The translations under genes were made by a program, and so were the position numbers. Shown here piece by piece: positions 1 to 10,428 of a stretch of DNA of 64,000 nucleotides. Each line of letters opens with the position of its first letter. Positions within the stretch are counted from its first letter, which is position 1. A model generated the notes under the pieces. That model did no database searches, was not told where the DNA came from, and saw nothing but the letters and a program-made list of their open reading frames with translations. Location: contig DASVDH010000069.1 in assembly GCA_036381195.1 (NCBI GenBank), positions 14,575 to 78,574 of the forward strand, written 5' to 3'. The DNA is from RSA9 sp036381195 (GTDB lineage: Bacteria > Gemmatimonadota > Gemmatimonadetes > Longimicrobiales > RSA9).

Positions 1-492
1 GAGAACAAGCGGATCTCGCTCGGCCTCAAGCAGACCGAGGACGACCCGTGGATGCGCATCTCGGAGCGGTACGCGCCGGGCGTCGAGGCCCGCGGCCGCA
101 TCGTCCGCCTGCTGGACAAGGGCGTGGTCGTGGACCTGGGCGAGGACATCGAGGGCTTCGTCCCGATCAGCCACCTCGGCATCGAGAACATCCAGGACCC
201 GGCGGACCACTTCCGCGAGGGCCAGGAGCTGGAGCTCCGCGTGCTCGAGTCGGACGCGGTCAACCGCCGCATCGTGCTGACGGTGACGGCCGTCCCGGAG
301 TTCGAGGGCGGCGCCACGCCGGAGGGCACGGAGCTGCAGGTCGAGACCGAGGTCCGGCCGACCGAGGAGCAGATCGAGGCGCAGGCCGCGGCGCCGGAGT
401 CCGTCGCCGTGGACGATGCGGTCCCACCGGACGTGGCCGCCGGTCCGGCCCCGGCGGGCGAGGTCGCCGAGGAGGAAGAGAGCGCGGAGTAG
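1..492 (+). CDS. rpsA: 30S ribosomal protein S1, C-terminal part (cut by window edge)
   Basis: The reading frame is open from base 1 and ends at TAG 490-492, giving 163 residues of the C-terminus. It opens with the tail of one S1 repeat (ISLGLKQ) and then holds a complete S1/OB-fold repeat at about residues 22-100, with the typical GVVVDLGEDIEGFVP and SHLG motifs. An acidic, alanine-rich tail follows, as is common at the end of S1. S1 binds mRNA on the small ribosomal subunit and helps initiation on structured messages. The start lies before the window, so repeat number and total length cannot be judged. A strong terminator follows at 541-580. Confidence 0.93.
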   Translation, partial: ENKRISLGLKQTEDDPWMRISERYAPGVEARGRIVRLLDKGVVVDLGEDIEGFVPISHLGIENIQDPADHFREGQELELRVLESDAVNRRIVLTVTAVPEFEGGATPEGTELQVETEVRPTEEQIEAQAAAPESVAVDDAVPPDVAAGPAPAGEVAEEEESAE

Positions 493-540
493 GCGGCCTG
501 GCCGCGCCGCGGCAGCGGCGCAGGCTCGCCGCCGTGCGAG

Positions 541-580
541 GGACGGACCCGGTCGCCCGACCGGGGCCGTCTCTTTTTTT
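541..580 (+). terminator. Rho-independent terminator after rpsA
   Basis: A GC-rich hairpin with arms around GACGGACCCGGTC and GACCGGGGCCGTC (one internal mismatch/bulge) is followed directly by a run of seven T. It lies about 50 bases past the rpsA stop and upstream of the next gene, which fits termination of the S1 transcript. Confidence 0.85.
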
Positions 581-639
581 GCGCCTCCCCGCGGGGTATC
601 TTGTCCCGACCGCAACCCGCAGGAGAGGCGATCGATACC

Positions 640-2160
640 GTGAGAATGGTCGAAGTTCAGCGGATGTTCCGGGGCGCCGCGGTCGCAGTGCTGCTGGTCG
701 CGGCGGCCTGCCAGACGGCCGGGCCGCGCCCGGCCGGCAGGGACACCGTGCCGCCGCTTTCCGCGGCGGGCGCGACCCTGCAGGAGCAGCGCGAGGCGGC
801 GGACTTGCTGGCGCAGGCGCGCGCCGCCCTGAACGCGGGCGACGCCGTGACGGCGCGCCGGCTCGCGGAGGAGGTGGTGGAGCGCTACCCCGGCACGAGC
901 TCCTCCTCGCCCGCGCTGCTGCTCGCGGCGCGCGCGGCGCACGCGGCGCAGGATCACGAGGCGGCGCTGGAAATGGCCGAACGCTACGCCGGCCTGCTCC
1001 CGCCGGGCTCGCCCGATGCCCTTCCTGCGCTGGCCCTCGCGGACAGCGCCCGAGCCGCGCTGGACGCGGCCGCGCCGGTCATCATCGGCGCGATCCTGCC
1101 GCAGTCCGGCTCGCCCTACCTCAAGCAGTACGCGGACCAGGTGCTCGAGGGCATCCGCCTCGCCGCGCAGCGCGATTCCGCGTCGGGTGGGCGTCCCATC
1201 GAGCTGGTCATCCTCGACGACGCCGGCGATCCCGCGCTCGCGGCGGAGCAGCTCCGCGAGCTGGAGCGCCGCGGCGCCGTGGCCGTCGTGGGCCCCCTGC
1301 TCGGACCCGCGCTCGCGGCCGCGGCGCGGGCGCGTTCGGACAGCGCGCTCGTCCTGATCAGCCCCACGGCGCCTGACGCCGGGATCGAGCTGGCCAACGT
1401 CTACTCGCTCGTGGCGGCGGACACGCGCGGCGCGGAGGCGCTGGCCGCGTACGCGGCCCGTACGGGCCTGGAGCGGGTGGCGATGCTCTATCCCCGCACG
1501 CGGCAGCCGCAGGCGGACGCCTTCGCGGCCACGCTCGCGCGGCTCGGCGGGCACGTGGTCGCGGCCGTGCCGTACGATTCCGGCACGACCACCTTCGGCA
1601 CGCAGCTCCGCGAGATCGCGGACTCCGCCCCGCAGGCGCTGTTCGTCCCGGCGCCCGAGCGGGATGTCCGGCAGATCGCGCCGCAGATCGCGTTCTACGG
1701 GCTCTCGCAGTTCGGCGTGCAGGTGCTGGGCACGGAGGCCTGGGCCTCCGAGGAGGTCCGCCGCCTCGTGGACCGCCGCTACCTGGACGGCGTCATCGCT
1801 GCCACGCCGCTCCACAAGCCGAGCCCCGACATGGGCTGGCAGGCCTTCACGCAGCGCTACGAGTCCACCTACCGGCGCACGCTGACCAGCGAGCTGCCCG
1901 CGCTGGGGTACGACGCGGTCCAGCTCCTGATCGAGGCGCTCGGCCCCGACCGCCCGGCGCCGGACGAGCTCGCCCGGCGCGTCGCGGCCCTCGCCGACCT
2001 GCGCGGCGCGACGGGCATCCTCTCGATCCGGGATGGCGGCGTGACCCGCCGCCCGTTCCTCGTGCGCATCGAGGCCGGGGAGCTGATCCCCATCGGGAGC
2101 TACGCCGTGCCGGGGCCGGAGGGCCCCTCGCCCCCGCCCCCGCCCCGGCCCTGGCTCTGA
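640..2160 (+). CDS. Lipoprotein with repeat region and type-1 periplasmic ligand-binding fold
   Basis: GTG at 640 is preceded by AGGAGAG. ATG at 646 or 664 is also possible, and TTG at 601 would give an unlikely leader. The N-terminus is a lipoprotein signal ending in the lipobox VAAAC. Residues about 45-125 are alanine-rich helices resembling TPR-like repeats. From about residue 147 (IIGAILPQSG) the sequence is a leucine-binding-protein type I fold, as in Peripla_BP_6. This layout, helical repeats followed by a periplasmic-binding domain on a lipid anchor, recalls LpoA, the outer-membrane activator of penicillin-binding protein 1A. An ABC-transporter substrate-binding role is the alternative; no permease or ATPase gene is adjacent. 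The gene ends one base before the carboxylase gene. Confidence 0.7.
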   Translation: MRMVEVQRMFRGAAVAVLLVAAACQTAGPRPAGRDTVPPLSAAGATLQEQREAADLLAQARAALNAGDAVTARRLAEEVVERYPGTSSSSPALLLAARAAHAAQDHEAALEMAERYAGLLPPGSPDALPALALADSARAALDAAAPVIIGAILPQSGSPYLKQYADQVLEGIRLAAQRDSASGGRPIELVILDDAGDPALAAEQLRELERRGAVAVVGPLLGPALAAAARARSDSALVLISPTAPDAGIELANVYSLVAADTRGAEALAAYAARTGLERVAMLYPRTRQPQADAFAATLARLGGHVVAAVPYDSGTTTFGTQLREIADSAPQALFVPAPERDVRQIAPQIAFYGLSQFGVQVLGTEAWASEEVRRLVDRRYLDGVIAATPLHKPSPDMGWQAFTQRYESTYRRTLTSELPALGYDAVQLLIEALGPDRPAPDELARRVAALADLRGATGILSIRDGGVTRRPFLVRIEAGELIPIGSYAVPGPEGPSPPPPPRPWL

Positions 2161-2161
2161 C

Positions 2162-3712
<1,551 letters not shown>

Positions 3713-3748
3713 GGCCAGGGCAGGGGCGAGGGCGGGGGAGATCCGGGA

Positions 3749-6700
3749 ATGGACTGCTTACGGACGGCCATGCCTTTCATCGCCGACCTCCACATCCACT
3801 CGAAGTACTCCCGCGCCACCAGCCGCGACCTCGACCTCGAGCACCTCGCCCGCTGGGCGCAGCTCAAGGGCATCACGGTGGTCGGCACCGGCGACTTCAC
3901 GCACCCCGCCTGGTTCGCGGAGCTGAAGGAGAAGCTCGTGCCGGCGGAGGACGGGCTGTTCCGCCTGCGGGACGACCTGGCTGCCGCCGTCGAGCGCGAG
4001 GTCCCCGCCGCGTGCCGCCGGCCCGTGCGCTTCATGCTCCAGGTCGAGATCTCGAACATCTACAAGAAGGACGGGCGCGTGCGGAAGGTGCACAACCTCT
4101 GCTACGTGCCGGGCTTCGATGCGGCCGAGCGGTTCCGCGAGGCGCTCGCGCGCATCGGCAACATCGAGTCGGACGGCCGGCCGATCCTCGGGCTCGACTC
4201 GCGCGACCTGCTCGAGATCACGCTCGACTGCGACCCGCGCGCGTTCCTCATCCCGGCGCACATCTGGACGCCGTGGTTCTCCGCGCTGGGCGCGCAGTCC
4301 GGTTTCGATTCGATCGAGCAGTGCTTCGGCGATCTCGCCGATCACATCTTCGCGGTCGAGACCGGCCTCTCCTCGGACCCGCCGATGAACTGGCGGCTCT
4401 CCGCGCTCGACCGCTACGCCCTCGTCTCGAACTCCGACGCGCATTCGCCCGCGAAGCTGGGCCGCGAGGCCATCGTGTTCGACGGCGAGCTCTCCTACGA
4501 CGGCATCTCCGGCGCGCTACGCAGCCGCGACCCCGCGCGCTTCCTCGGCACGATCGAGTTCTACCCGGAGGAGGGGAAGTACCACTTCGACGGCCACCGC
4601 GCGTGCGGCGTGCGCCTCACCCCGCGGGAGGCGCGCGAGAGGGAGGGGCGCTGCCCCGCGTGCGGCAAACCGGTCACGCGCGGCGTGCTCTCGCGCGTCG
4701 AGGAGCTGGCGGACCGGCCGGACGCCGCGCGGCCGGCTGCGCCGGCGCCCTACCGCTCGCTCGTGCCGATGGACGAGGTGCTCGGCGCCGTGTTGGGCGT
4801 GGGCGCGAAGAGCCGCGCCGTCGAGCGCGAGTACGGGCGCCTGCTGGGCCGCCTCGGGCCCGAGCTCGTGGTGCTGCGGGACACGCCGCTCGAGGACCTC
4901 GATCGCGCCGGCGGGCCGCTCCTCGCCGAGGCGGTGCGCCGCGTGCGGGACGGCGAGCTGCACATCGCCGCCGGCTTCGATGGCGAGTACGGCGTCATCC
5001 GGATCTTCGACGACGAGGAGCGCCGCGCGCTCGCCGCGCAGACCGCCGCGCTCGTCCCCTTGCCCCCATCCCCGGCCCCTCCCCGGGCCGGGGCGAGGGC
5101 GAGGGCGGGGGCGAGGGCGGGGGAGGGCGCGCCCGGCATGGTCCGGGAGCGTGGACCCGACGCGGCGCCGTCCGGACGGCCGAGCACGGGGACGAGCACG
5201 AGCACGAGCACGGGTACGGGTACGGGTACGGGTGGGGGGACGAGCACGGGGACGGGGGCGCGTGGGCGTGCTGGCGCCGCCACGAGGACGGGCACGGGCC
5301 CGCGCACGCGTACGCGTACGGAGCCCCACACCGCGATCACACGGGCCGGTAGCTCCCCCGAAACTCCCTCGCCCTCGCCCGGGGTGAAGGGCAAGGGAGG
5401 GGCGGCGCCCTCGCCCCGGCCCGGGGTAGAGGGCAGGGGTGGGGCTGGGGACCTGGCTTCCCTCCCGCTCTTCGCCGGGCTCGCCGCGCCCCGAGACGGC
5501 CTGGATGAAGACCAGCGCGCCGCCGTCGAGGCCGGGCCGGAGCCGCTGCTCGTCCTCGCCGGCCCAGGCACCGGCAAGACGCGCGTGCTCACGCGCCGGA
5601 TCGCGCACCTGATCGAGCGGCGCGGCGTCCCGCCCGCCGAGATCCTGGCCGTGACGTTCACTCGCCGTGCGGCGGGCGAGCTGCGCGAGCGCCTAGAGGC
5701 GCTGCTCGGCGGCGAGCGCGCGGACGCCGTGCGCGTCCGCACCTTCCACGCCCTCGGCCTGGACATCCTCGCGGCAGCGGCCGATCGCGTCGGCCGCGGG
5801 GCCGATCTCCGCGTCCTGGACGACGATGCCGCCCTCACGCTTTTCGCCGATGCGACCGGCACGCGCACCACCGAGGCCCGGCGCCTCGCGGAGGCCGTCG
5901 CGCGCGCAAAGGAGCGCCTCCTCGGCCCCGACGACGTGGCGGACCCTGAGCTGGCGGACGCCTACCGCCGCTACGACGCCGCGCTGGCCGGGGCCGGCGC
6001 CGTGGACTTCGACGACTTGATCCGGCTGGCCGTCCCGCTGCTGCGCGACCATGCGGACGTGCGGGACGCCTGGCGCGCGCGCTGCCGCTGGATCCTCGTG
6101 GACGAGTTCCAGGACGCGAGCGCCGCGCAGCTCGAGCTGTTGCGCCTCCTCGCGCCCACCGGTGAACGCGTCACGGCCGTCGGCGACCCGGACCAGGCGA
6201 TCTACGGCTTCCGCGGCGCGGACGCCTCCTGCATCGCGCGCTTCGCCGCCGCCTTCCCCGGCACCCGCACCGTCCGGCTGCGCCGCAGCTACCGGTGCAC
6301 GGACGCGATCCTGCGCGCCGCGCGCCGCGTGGTGGCGCCGGACGGGCCCGCGCACCTGCTGCGCGCCGTGAAGCCCGGCGGCGACCCCGTCGTCCTCTAC
6401 GAGACCGCGGGAGAGGCCGCGGAGGCGGAGCTCGTGGCGCGGAGCATCGAGCGCCTCGTCGGCGGGACCAGTCTGCTCTCCATGGACGCCGACGCGGACC
6501 CCAACGGTGCCGCAGGGGCACCGGTGGGCTTCGCCGAGATCGCGGTGCTCTACCGCACGCACGCGCAGGCCGACGCGCTCGAGGCGGCGCTCGGCCGCGC
6601 CGGCATCCCGGTGCAGCGCGTGAGCACCCCGCCGGACGAGAGCGCGCCGTTCGACGCGCGCGCAGAGCGCGTGGCGCTCATGACGCTGCACGCGTCCAAG

Positions 6701-7003
6701 GGCCTGGAGTTCCCGGTGGTCTTCGTCACGGGCTGTGAGGATAGCCTGCTGCCGTACAGGCGGCCGGGCGCTGCGCCGGCGGACGTAGACGCCGAAGAGG
6801 AGCGGCGGCTGCTCTACGTTGGGATGACGCGGGCATCCCGGCTGCTGTTCCTGACGCGCGCGCGCCGCCGCATGCTCTACGGCGAGACGCGCACGCCGGC
6901 GGCCTCGCCGTTCCTGGACGGAGTCCCGGCGGAGCTCCTGCGCCGGGTCCGCAGCGCCGCCGAGCCGCGCCGGGAGCTGCAGCTCCCGCTTTTTCGCACG
7001 TGA
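3749..7003 (+). CDS. EndoQ-like PHP endonuclease fused to UvrD/Rep superfamily 1 helicase
   Basis: A 1084-residue fusion. The N-terminal half is an endonuclease Q family protein: PHP motifs with His15 and His17, GTGDFTHP, QVEISNIYK, PAHIWTPWF and NSDAHSP, then a zinc finger with Cys286, Cys302 and Cys305 and probably His283. EndoQ nicks 5' of deaminated bases in DNA. After a low-complexity linker (about residues 438-571) comes a compact UvrD/Rep helicase: Walker A GPGTGKT at 605-611, DEFQD at 785-789, a QAIYGFRGAD motif, TLHASKGLEF and YVGMTRA. At about 495 residues the helicase is shorter than UvrD, so insert domains look reduced. ATG 3749 has GGGGGAG upstream; ATG 3770 (MPFIADLHIH) is the start suggested by family alignment. 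The joined activities suggest lesion incision coupled to strand unwinding. Confidence 0.85.
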   Translation: MDCLRTAMPFIADLHIHSKYSRATSRDLDLEHLARWAQLKGITVVGTGDFTHPAWFAELKEKLVPAEDGLFRLRDDLAAAVEREVPAACRRPVRFMLQVEISNIYKKDGRVRKVHNLCYVPGFDAAERFREALARIGNIESDGRPILGLDSRDLLEITLDCDPRAFLIPAHIWTPWFSALGAQSGFDSIEQCFGDLADHIFAVETGLSSDPPMNWRLSALDRYALVSNSDAHSPAKLGREAIVFDGELSYDGISGALRSRDPARFLGTIEFYPEEGKYHFDGHRACGVRLTPREAREREGRCPACGKPVTRGVLSRVEELADRPDAARPAAPAPYRSLVPMDEVLGAVLGVGAKSRAVEREYGRLLGRLGPELVVLRDTPLEDLDRAGGPLLAEAVRRVRDGELHIAAGFDGEYGVIRIFDDEERRALAAQTAALVPLPPSPAPPRAGARARAGARAGEGAPGMVRERGPDAAPSGRPSTGTSTSTSTGTGTGTGGGTSTGTGARGRAGAATRTGTGPRTRTRTEPHTAITRAGSSPETPSPSPGVKGKGGAAPSPRPGVEGRGGAGDLASLPLFAGLAAPRDGLDEDQRAAVEAGPEPLLVLAGPGTGKTRVLTRRIAHLIERRGVPPAEILAVTFTRRAAGELRERLEALLGGERADAVRVRTFHALGLDILAAAADRVGRGADLRVLDDDAALTLFADATGTRTTEARRLAEAVARAKERLLGPDDVADPELADAYRRYDAALAGAGAVDFDDLIRLAVPLLRDHADVRDAWRARCRWILVDEFQDASAAQLELLRLLAPTGERVTAVGDPDQAIYGFRGADASCIARFAAAFPGTRTVRLRRSYRCTDAILRAARRVVAPDGPAHLLRAVKPGGDPVVLYETAGEAAEAELVARSIERLVGGTSLLSMDADADPNGAAGAPVGFAEIAVLYRTHAQADALEAALGRAGIPVQRVSTPPDESAPFDARAERVALMTLHASKGLEFPVVFVTGCEDSLLPYRRPGAAPADVDAEEERRLLYVGMTRASRLLFLTRARRRMLYGETRTPAASPFLDGVPAELLRRVRSAAEPRRELQLPLFRT
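5061..5455 (+). repeat. Low-complexity in-frame repeat block in the EndoQ-UvrD linker
   Basis: Three repeat types follow each other: GGGCGAGGGCGGG-type runs at about 5090-5125; tandem hexamers of the types ACGAGC and ACGGGT at about 5191-5232; and two related copies of a roughly 38-base unit at about 5365-5450, each going from CCCTCGCCC into CCGGGGT and then GGGCA-GGG-GGGG. The reading frame stays open throughout and encodes Gly/Thr/Ser/Arg/Ala-rich peptide. A similar purine-rich stretch lies just upstream of the gene at 3713-3740, so the unit may be a dispersed repeat. Confidence 0.7.
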
Positions 7004-7056
7004 CCGCCGCGCGCCGCCCGGTGCACGAACGGCCGCGGCGAGGGTAGCATTTCTCC

Positions 7057-8550
7057 ATGATCCGCAAGGTGCTGATCGCGAACCGGGGCGAGATCGCGCT
7101 CCGCGTCATCCGGGCGTGCCGCGAGCTCGGCATCGGCTCCGTGGCGGTCTACTCGGACGCGGACCGGCTGTCCCCACACGTGCTCGCGGCGGACGAGGCC
7201 TACCGCATCGGCCCGCCGCCGTCCGCAGAGAGCTACCTGCGTGCGGACGCGCTGATCGAGACGGCGCTCCGTGCCGGCTGCGACGCCATCCACCCTGGCT
7301 ACGGCTTCCTCGCCGAGCGCGCGCACTTCGCTGCGGCCGTGCAGGCCGCCGGCCTGACCTTCATCGGCCCGCCGCCCGAGGCGATCGCTGCGATGGGTGA
7401 CAAGACCGAGGCGCGGCGCCGCATGATCGCGGCGGGCGTGCCCGTCGTCCCCGGAACGGCAGAGCCGCTCCGGGACGCCGCGCACGCCGCGGAGGAAGCC
7501 GCCCGGATCGGCTACCCCATCCTGCTCAAGGCCGCCGCCGGCGGGGGCGGGAAGGGGATGCGGGTCGTCCGCACGCCGGAGGAGCTGCCTCGCGCGTTCG
7601 AGGCCGCCGGGAACGAAGCGCGCTCCGCTTTCGGGGACGGCTCGCTGTACGTCGAGAAGTACCTCGAGGGCCCGCGCCACATCGAGATCCAGGTCCTGGC
7701 GGACGCGCACGGGAACGTCGTCCACCTGGGCGAGCGCGAATGCTCGATCCAGCGCCGTCATCAGAAGCTCGTCGAGGAGGCGCCCTCGCCCGCGCTCACA
7801 CCCGCGCTGAGGGAGGCGATGGGCGCGGCCGCCGTCGCAGCGGCGGCTGCCGTCGGCTACCGCAACGCCGGCACGATCGAGTTCCTCTTCCAGGACGGCG
7901 AGTTCTTCTTCCTCGAGATGAACACGCGCATCCAGGTCGAGCATCCCGTGACCGAGCTGGTCGCGGGGGTTGACCTGGTCCAGCACCAGATCCGCATCGC
8001 GGCGGGCGAGCCGCTCGCGTTCCGCCAGGAAGACGTGCGGATGACCGGCCACGCCGTGGAGTGCCGGATCACGAGCGAGGACCCGTTCAACGACTTCCTG
8101 CCCTCCACGGGCCGCATCGAGTTGCTGCGCCTCCCGGGCGGGCCGGGCATCCGCTGGGACGGCGGCGTCACGGAGGGCTCCGAGGTCTCCCTTTTCTACG
8201 ACCCGCTGCTCGGCAAGCTGATCGCCCACGGCCCGGACCGCGCCGCGGCGCTGGACCGGATGCGCCGCGCGCTCGCCGAGCTCCGCGTCGTCGGTGTCGA
8301 GACGAGCGCGCCGTTCCACCGCCGTGTCATGGACGAGCCGGATTTCCGCGCGGGCCGGCTGGACATCCACTACCTCGAGCGCCACGCCGCCCTGCTCGAT
8401 GCGGAGCCGCCGGAGGAGACGCTCCGCGCCGCCGCCGTCGCCGCAGCCCTGCTCGAGGAGCAGGAGCGCCGGCGCCGCACCGCGCCGCGCATCACGGCCC
8501 AGGAGGCATCGGCGGCGAGCCGCTGGCGCAGTCTCGGCTGGCGGGGGTAG
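7057..8550 (+). CDS. accC: Biotin carboxylase subunit of acetyl/propionyl-CoA carboxylase
   Basis: A 497-residue ATP-grasp enzyme that carboxylates biotin with bicarbonate and ATP. Visible are the N-terminal KVLIANRGEIALRV, the glycine-rich KAAAGGGGKGMRVV loop near residue 160, ECSIQRRHQK near 226, and EMNTRIQVEHPVTE near 287, which carries catalytic and metal-binding residues. It ends after the biotin-carboxylase C-terminal domain, with no fused biotin carrier; that part is the separate gene at 10413. ATG 7057 is preceded by a TAGCAT box only six bases away (7045-7050), which suggests a leaderless message. The assignment to acetyl versus propionyl-CoA rests on neighbouring carboxylase and mutase genes. 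Confidence 0.93.
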   Translation: MIRKVLIANRGEIALRVIRACRELGIGSVAVYSDADRLSPHVLAADEAYRIGPPPSAESYLRADALIETALRAGCDAIHPGYGFLAERAHFAAAVQAAGLTFIGPPPEAIAAMGDKTEARRRMIAAGVPVVPGTAEPLRDAAHAAEEAARIGYPILLKAAAGGGGKGMRVVRTPEELPRAFEAAGNEARSAFGDGSLYVEKYLEGPRHIEIQVLADAHGNVVHLGERECSIQRRHQKLVEEAPSPALTPALREAMGAAAVAAAAAVGYRNAGTIEFLFQDGEFFFLEMNTRIQVEHPVTELVAGVDLVQHQIRIAAGEPLAFRQEDVRMTGHAVECRITSEDPFNDFLPSTGRIELLRLPGGPGIRWDGGVTEGSEVSLFYDPLLGKLIAHGPDRAAALDRMRRALAELRVVGVETSAPFHRRVMDEPDFRAGRLDIHYLERHAALLDAEPPEETLRAAAVAAALLEEQERRRRTAPRITAQEASAASRWRSLGWRG

Positions 8551-8563
8551 AATTCCCGGTGAG

Positions 8564-9121
8564 ATGCACACGCTGCACGCTCCGGCCGCGCCGCGACATT
8601 CCCGACCTCGACACGGGGCGACGAGAGTTCCCGTGCTCGTGCTCGGCGTCGCCCTGCTCGCGGCCGCTGCCGGCTGCCGCGGCGAAGCGCGGACGCCGGC
8701 GGCGGCCGGCGATGGCGACGTGAGCGGCGATGCCGTCGCCGCGCCTGCGCCGCCACGGCCCGAGACGACGTGGGTCTCCCTCGCATCACTCGCGAGCGGG
8801 AAACCCCACGTCCGCCGCAAGCGCTTCCGTTCGAGGGCGGACGGGTTTCGCATCATCGTCGAGCTCGCCGACGCGACGACGAAGCCCGTGATCGCCGGCC
8901 GGGTGATCGTGAACGTCCTTTCGCCCAGCACGATCCTTCCCATCCGGACGATCGAGTCCCGGATCTGGCCGGGGGTCCCTGTCCGGGCGGACACGGTGTT
9001 CGTGGACGCCGCGCCCGGCGAGTACACGGTGTTCCTCGTCCACTCGTACGGCGTGGGGCGCTGGTCCGTGGCGGTCCAGGAGGCGCGGGTCGAGGGCGGG
9101 GCGGAGGAGGCGCAGCCGTGA
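8564..9121 (+). CDS. Predicted lipoprotein of unknown function
   Basis: I do not recognise the family. ATG 8564 gives 185 residues: a basic N-region, a hydrophobic stretch VPVLVLGVALLAAAA, then Cys, which makes a lipoprotein signal ending in AAAAGC. The mature part is about 145 residues, starts Ala/Pro-rich, and continues as beta-strand-like sequence (RIIVELADATTKPVIAGRV) with no cysteines or enzyme motif. The start was chosen because it follows the biotin carboxylase stop by 13 bases. A TAGAAT box at 8548-8553 may give it its own promoter. Its last bases overlap the GTG of the downstream methyltransferase. Confidence 0.65.
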   Translation: MHTLHAPAAPRHSRPRHGATRVPVLVLGVALLAAAAGCRGEARTPAAAGDGDVSGDAVAAPAPPRPETTWVSLASLASGKPHVRRKRFRSRADGFRIIVELADATTKPVIAGRVIVNVLSPSTILPIRTIESRIWPGVPVRADTVFVDAAPGEYTVFLVHSYGVGRWSVAVQEARVEGGAEEAQP

Positions 9122-10428
9122 GCGGGCGCTCGCCCGGCGCGACAGGCGAGGAGGCCGTGGTCGAGATCGGCGGCATCGGGGCGGGCGGCGCGGGCGTTGG
9201 CCGGCTCCCGGATGGCCGCGCCGTCTTCGTCCACCGCACCGCCCCGGGGGACCTGGCGCGCGTGGCCGTCACCGAGCGGAAACGGCGCTGGGCGCGCGCC
9301 GCGTTGCTCGCCGTGCTGCGGCCCGGCCCCGGCCGCCGTGCCGCGCCGTGCCCGCACTACGAGCGCTGCGGCGGCTGCACCATCGAGCATCTCGAGTATC
9401 CCGCCCAGCTCGGCATCAAGGCCTCGATCGTGGCGGACGCGCTCCGGCGCATCGGCGGCCTGGACGCGCCCGAGCCCGCCATCACGCCCTCCCCGGCCGA
9501 GTTCCGCTACCGCAACCGCGTCTCCTTCACGCTGGTCCGGCTCGGCGCCGGCCGCATCGTTGCCGGCTTCCACGAGCTCGGCCGCCCCGGCCGCATCGTG
9601 GACATCACGGAGGCCTGCCTGCTCCCCGAGCTACCGGTGGCCGCGGCGTGGGGCGAGCTCCGCAGGCAGTGGGGCAGGGACGCCCATCGCTTGCCTTCCG
9701 GCCGCCGCCTCCGTCTCACGCTCCGCGGCGCCGCCGATGGAACCGTCACGCTGCTGGTGGACGGCGGCTACTCGCCCGGCCGGCCCGCTGAGCTGTGCGA
9801 CCGCGTCCCGGCGCTCGCGGCCGTCTGGCACCGCCGCGCGGGCGCCGCGGACTGGACGCTCCTCGCCGGCCGCTCCGCCGTGGTCGAGGAGTGGGGCGAC
9901 GAGGAGGTCGCCTTGAGCGGCGTCGCCTTCCTCCAGGTCAACCGCGCGGCCGCCGCGGCCCTCGAGGCGCACGTGCTCGGCCGCGCCCGGGACGTGGCCG
10001 CCCGCGGCGGCCGCATCGTGGACGCGTACTGCGGCGTCGGCCTGCATGCCCGGCGCCTGGCCCGTGAGGGCGCGCGCGTCGTCGGCATCGAGCTCGATCC
10101 GCACGCCATCGCGGAGGCGCGCCGCACCGCGCCGCCCGGCGCCGAGTTTCTCCAGGGGCGCGTCGAGGACCTGCTCCCCGACGCGCTCCCGGCCGACCTC
10201 GTCATCCTGAACCCGCCGCGCCGGGGGCTCGATGCCGCCGTGCCGGCGGCCCTTGCCGCACGCCCGCCCGGCCGCGTCCTCTACGTCAGCTGCGACCCCG
10301 CCACGCTCGCCCGCGACCTGGCACGGTTGCAGCCCGCACTCCGACTCCGCGGGGTGCGTTGCTTCGACCTGTTCCCCCAGACCACCCACGTCGAGACCGT
10401 CGCGGAGCTGGAATGCGCTACTTCGTGA
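9118..10428 (+). CDS. rlmD: 23S rRNA (uracil-5-)-methyltransferase, RlmD/RumA type
   Basis: GTG 9118 overlaps the upstream stop by four bases and gives 436 residues, the usual length. An N-terminal TRAM domain is followed by four cysteines (78, 84, 87 and 167), matching the 4Fe-4S ligands of RlmD. The C-terminal SAM-binding domain starts at RIVDAYCGVGLHARRLA and includes NPPRRGL. The catalytic cysteine is probably Cys392 in YVSCDPATLARDL. The enzyme methylates a uridine C5 in 23S rRNA; which position (1939 or 747) cannot be told. TrmA, the tRNA enzyme, lacks the Fe-S ligands and so is less likely. The end overlaps the biotin carrier gene by 16 bases. Confidence 0.87.
   Translation: MSGRSPGATGEEAVVEIGGIGAGGAGVGRLPDGRAVFVHRTAPGDLARVAVTERKRRWARAALLAVLRPGPGRRAAPCPHYERCGGCTIEHLEYPAQLGIKASIVADALRRIGGLDAPEPAITPSPAEFRYRNRVSFTLVRLGAGRIVAGFHELGRPGRIVDITEACLLPELPVAAAWGELRRQWGRDAHRLPSGRRLRLTLRGAADGTVTLLVDGGYSPGRPAELCDRVPALAAVWHRRAGAADWTLLAGRSAVVEEWGDEEVALSGVAFLQVNRAAAAALEAHVLGRARDVAARGGRIVDAYCGVGLHARRLAREGARVVGIELDPHAIAEARRTAPPGAEFLQGRVEDLLPDALPADLVILNPPRRGLDAAVPAALAARPPGRVLYVSCDPATLARDLARLQPALRLRGVRCFDLFPQTTHVETVAELECATS

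Noticed and set aside
5185..5240. Possible CRISPR-like array
   Set aside because: The repeats are direct hexamers with no spacers and lie in an open coding frame; no cas genes are present.
6877..9573. Large minus-strand open frame opposite the biotin carboxylase and neighbours
   Set aside because: Composition is that of a codon-bias shadow, with no recognisable motif, while the plus strand encodes clear enzymes. Similar long antisense frames at 1847-3694, 28873-31857, 53817-56825 and 57813-60362 were rejected for the same reason.
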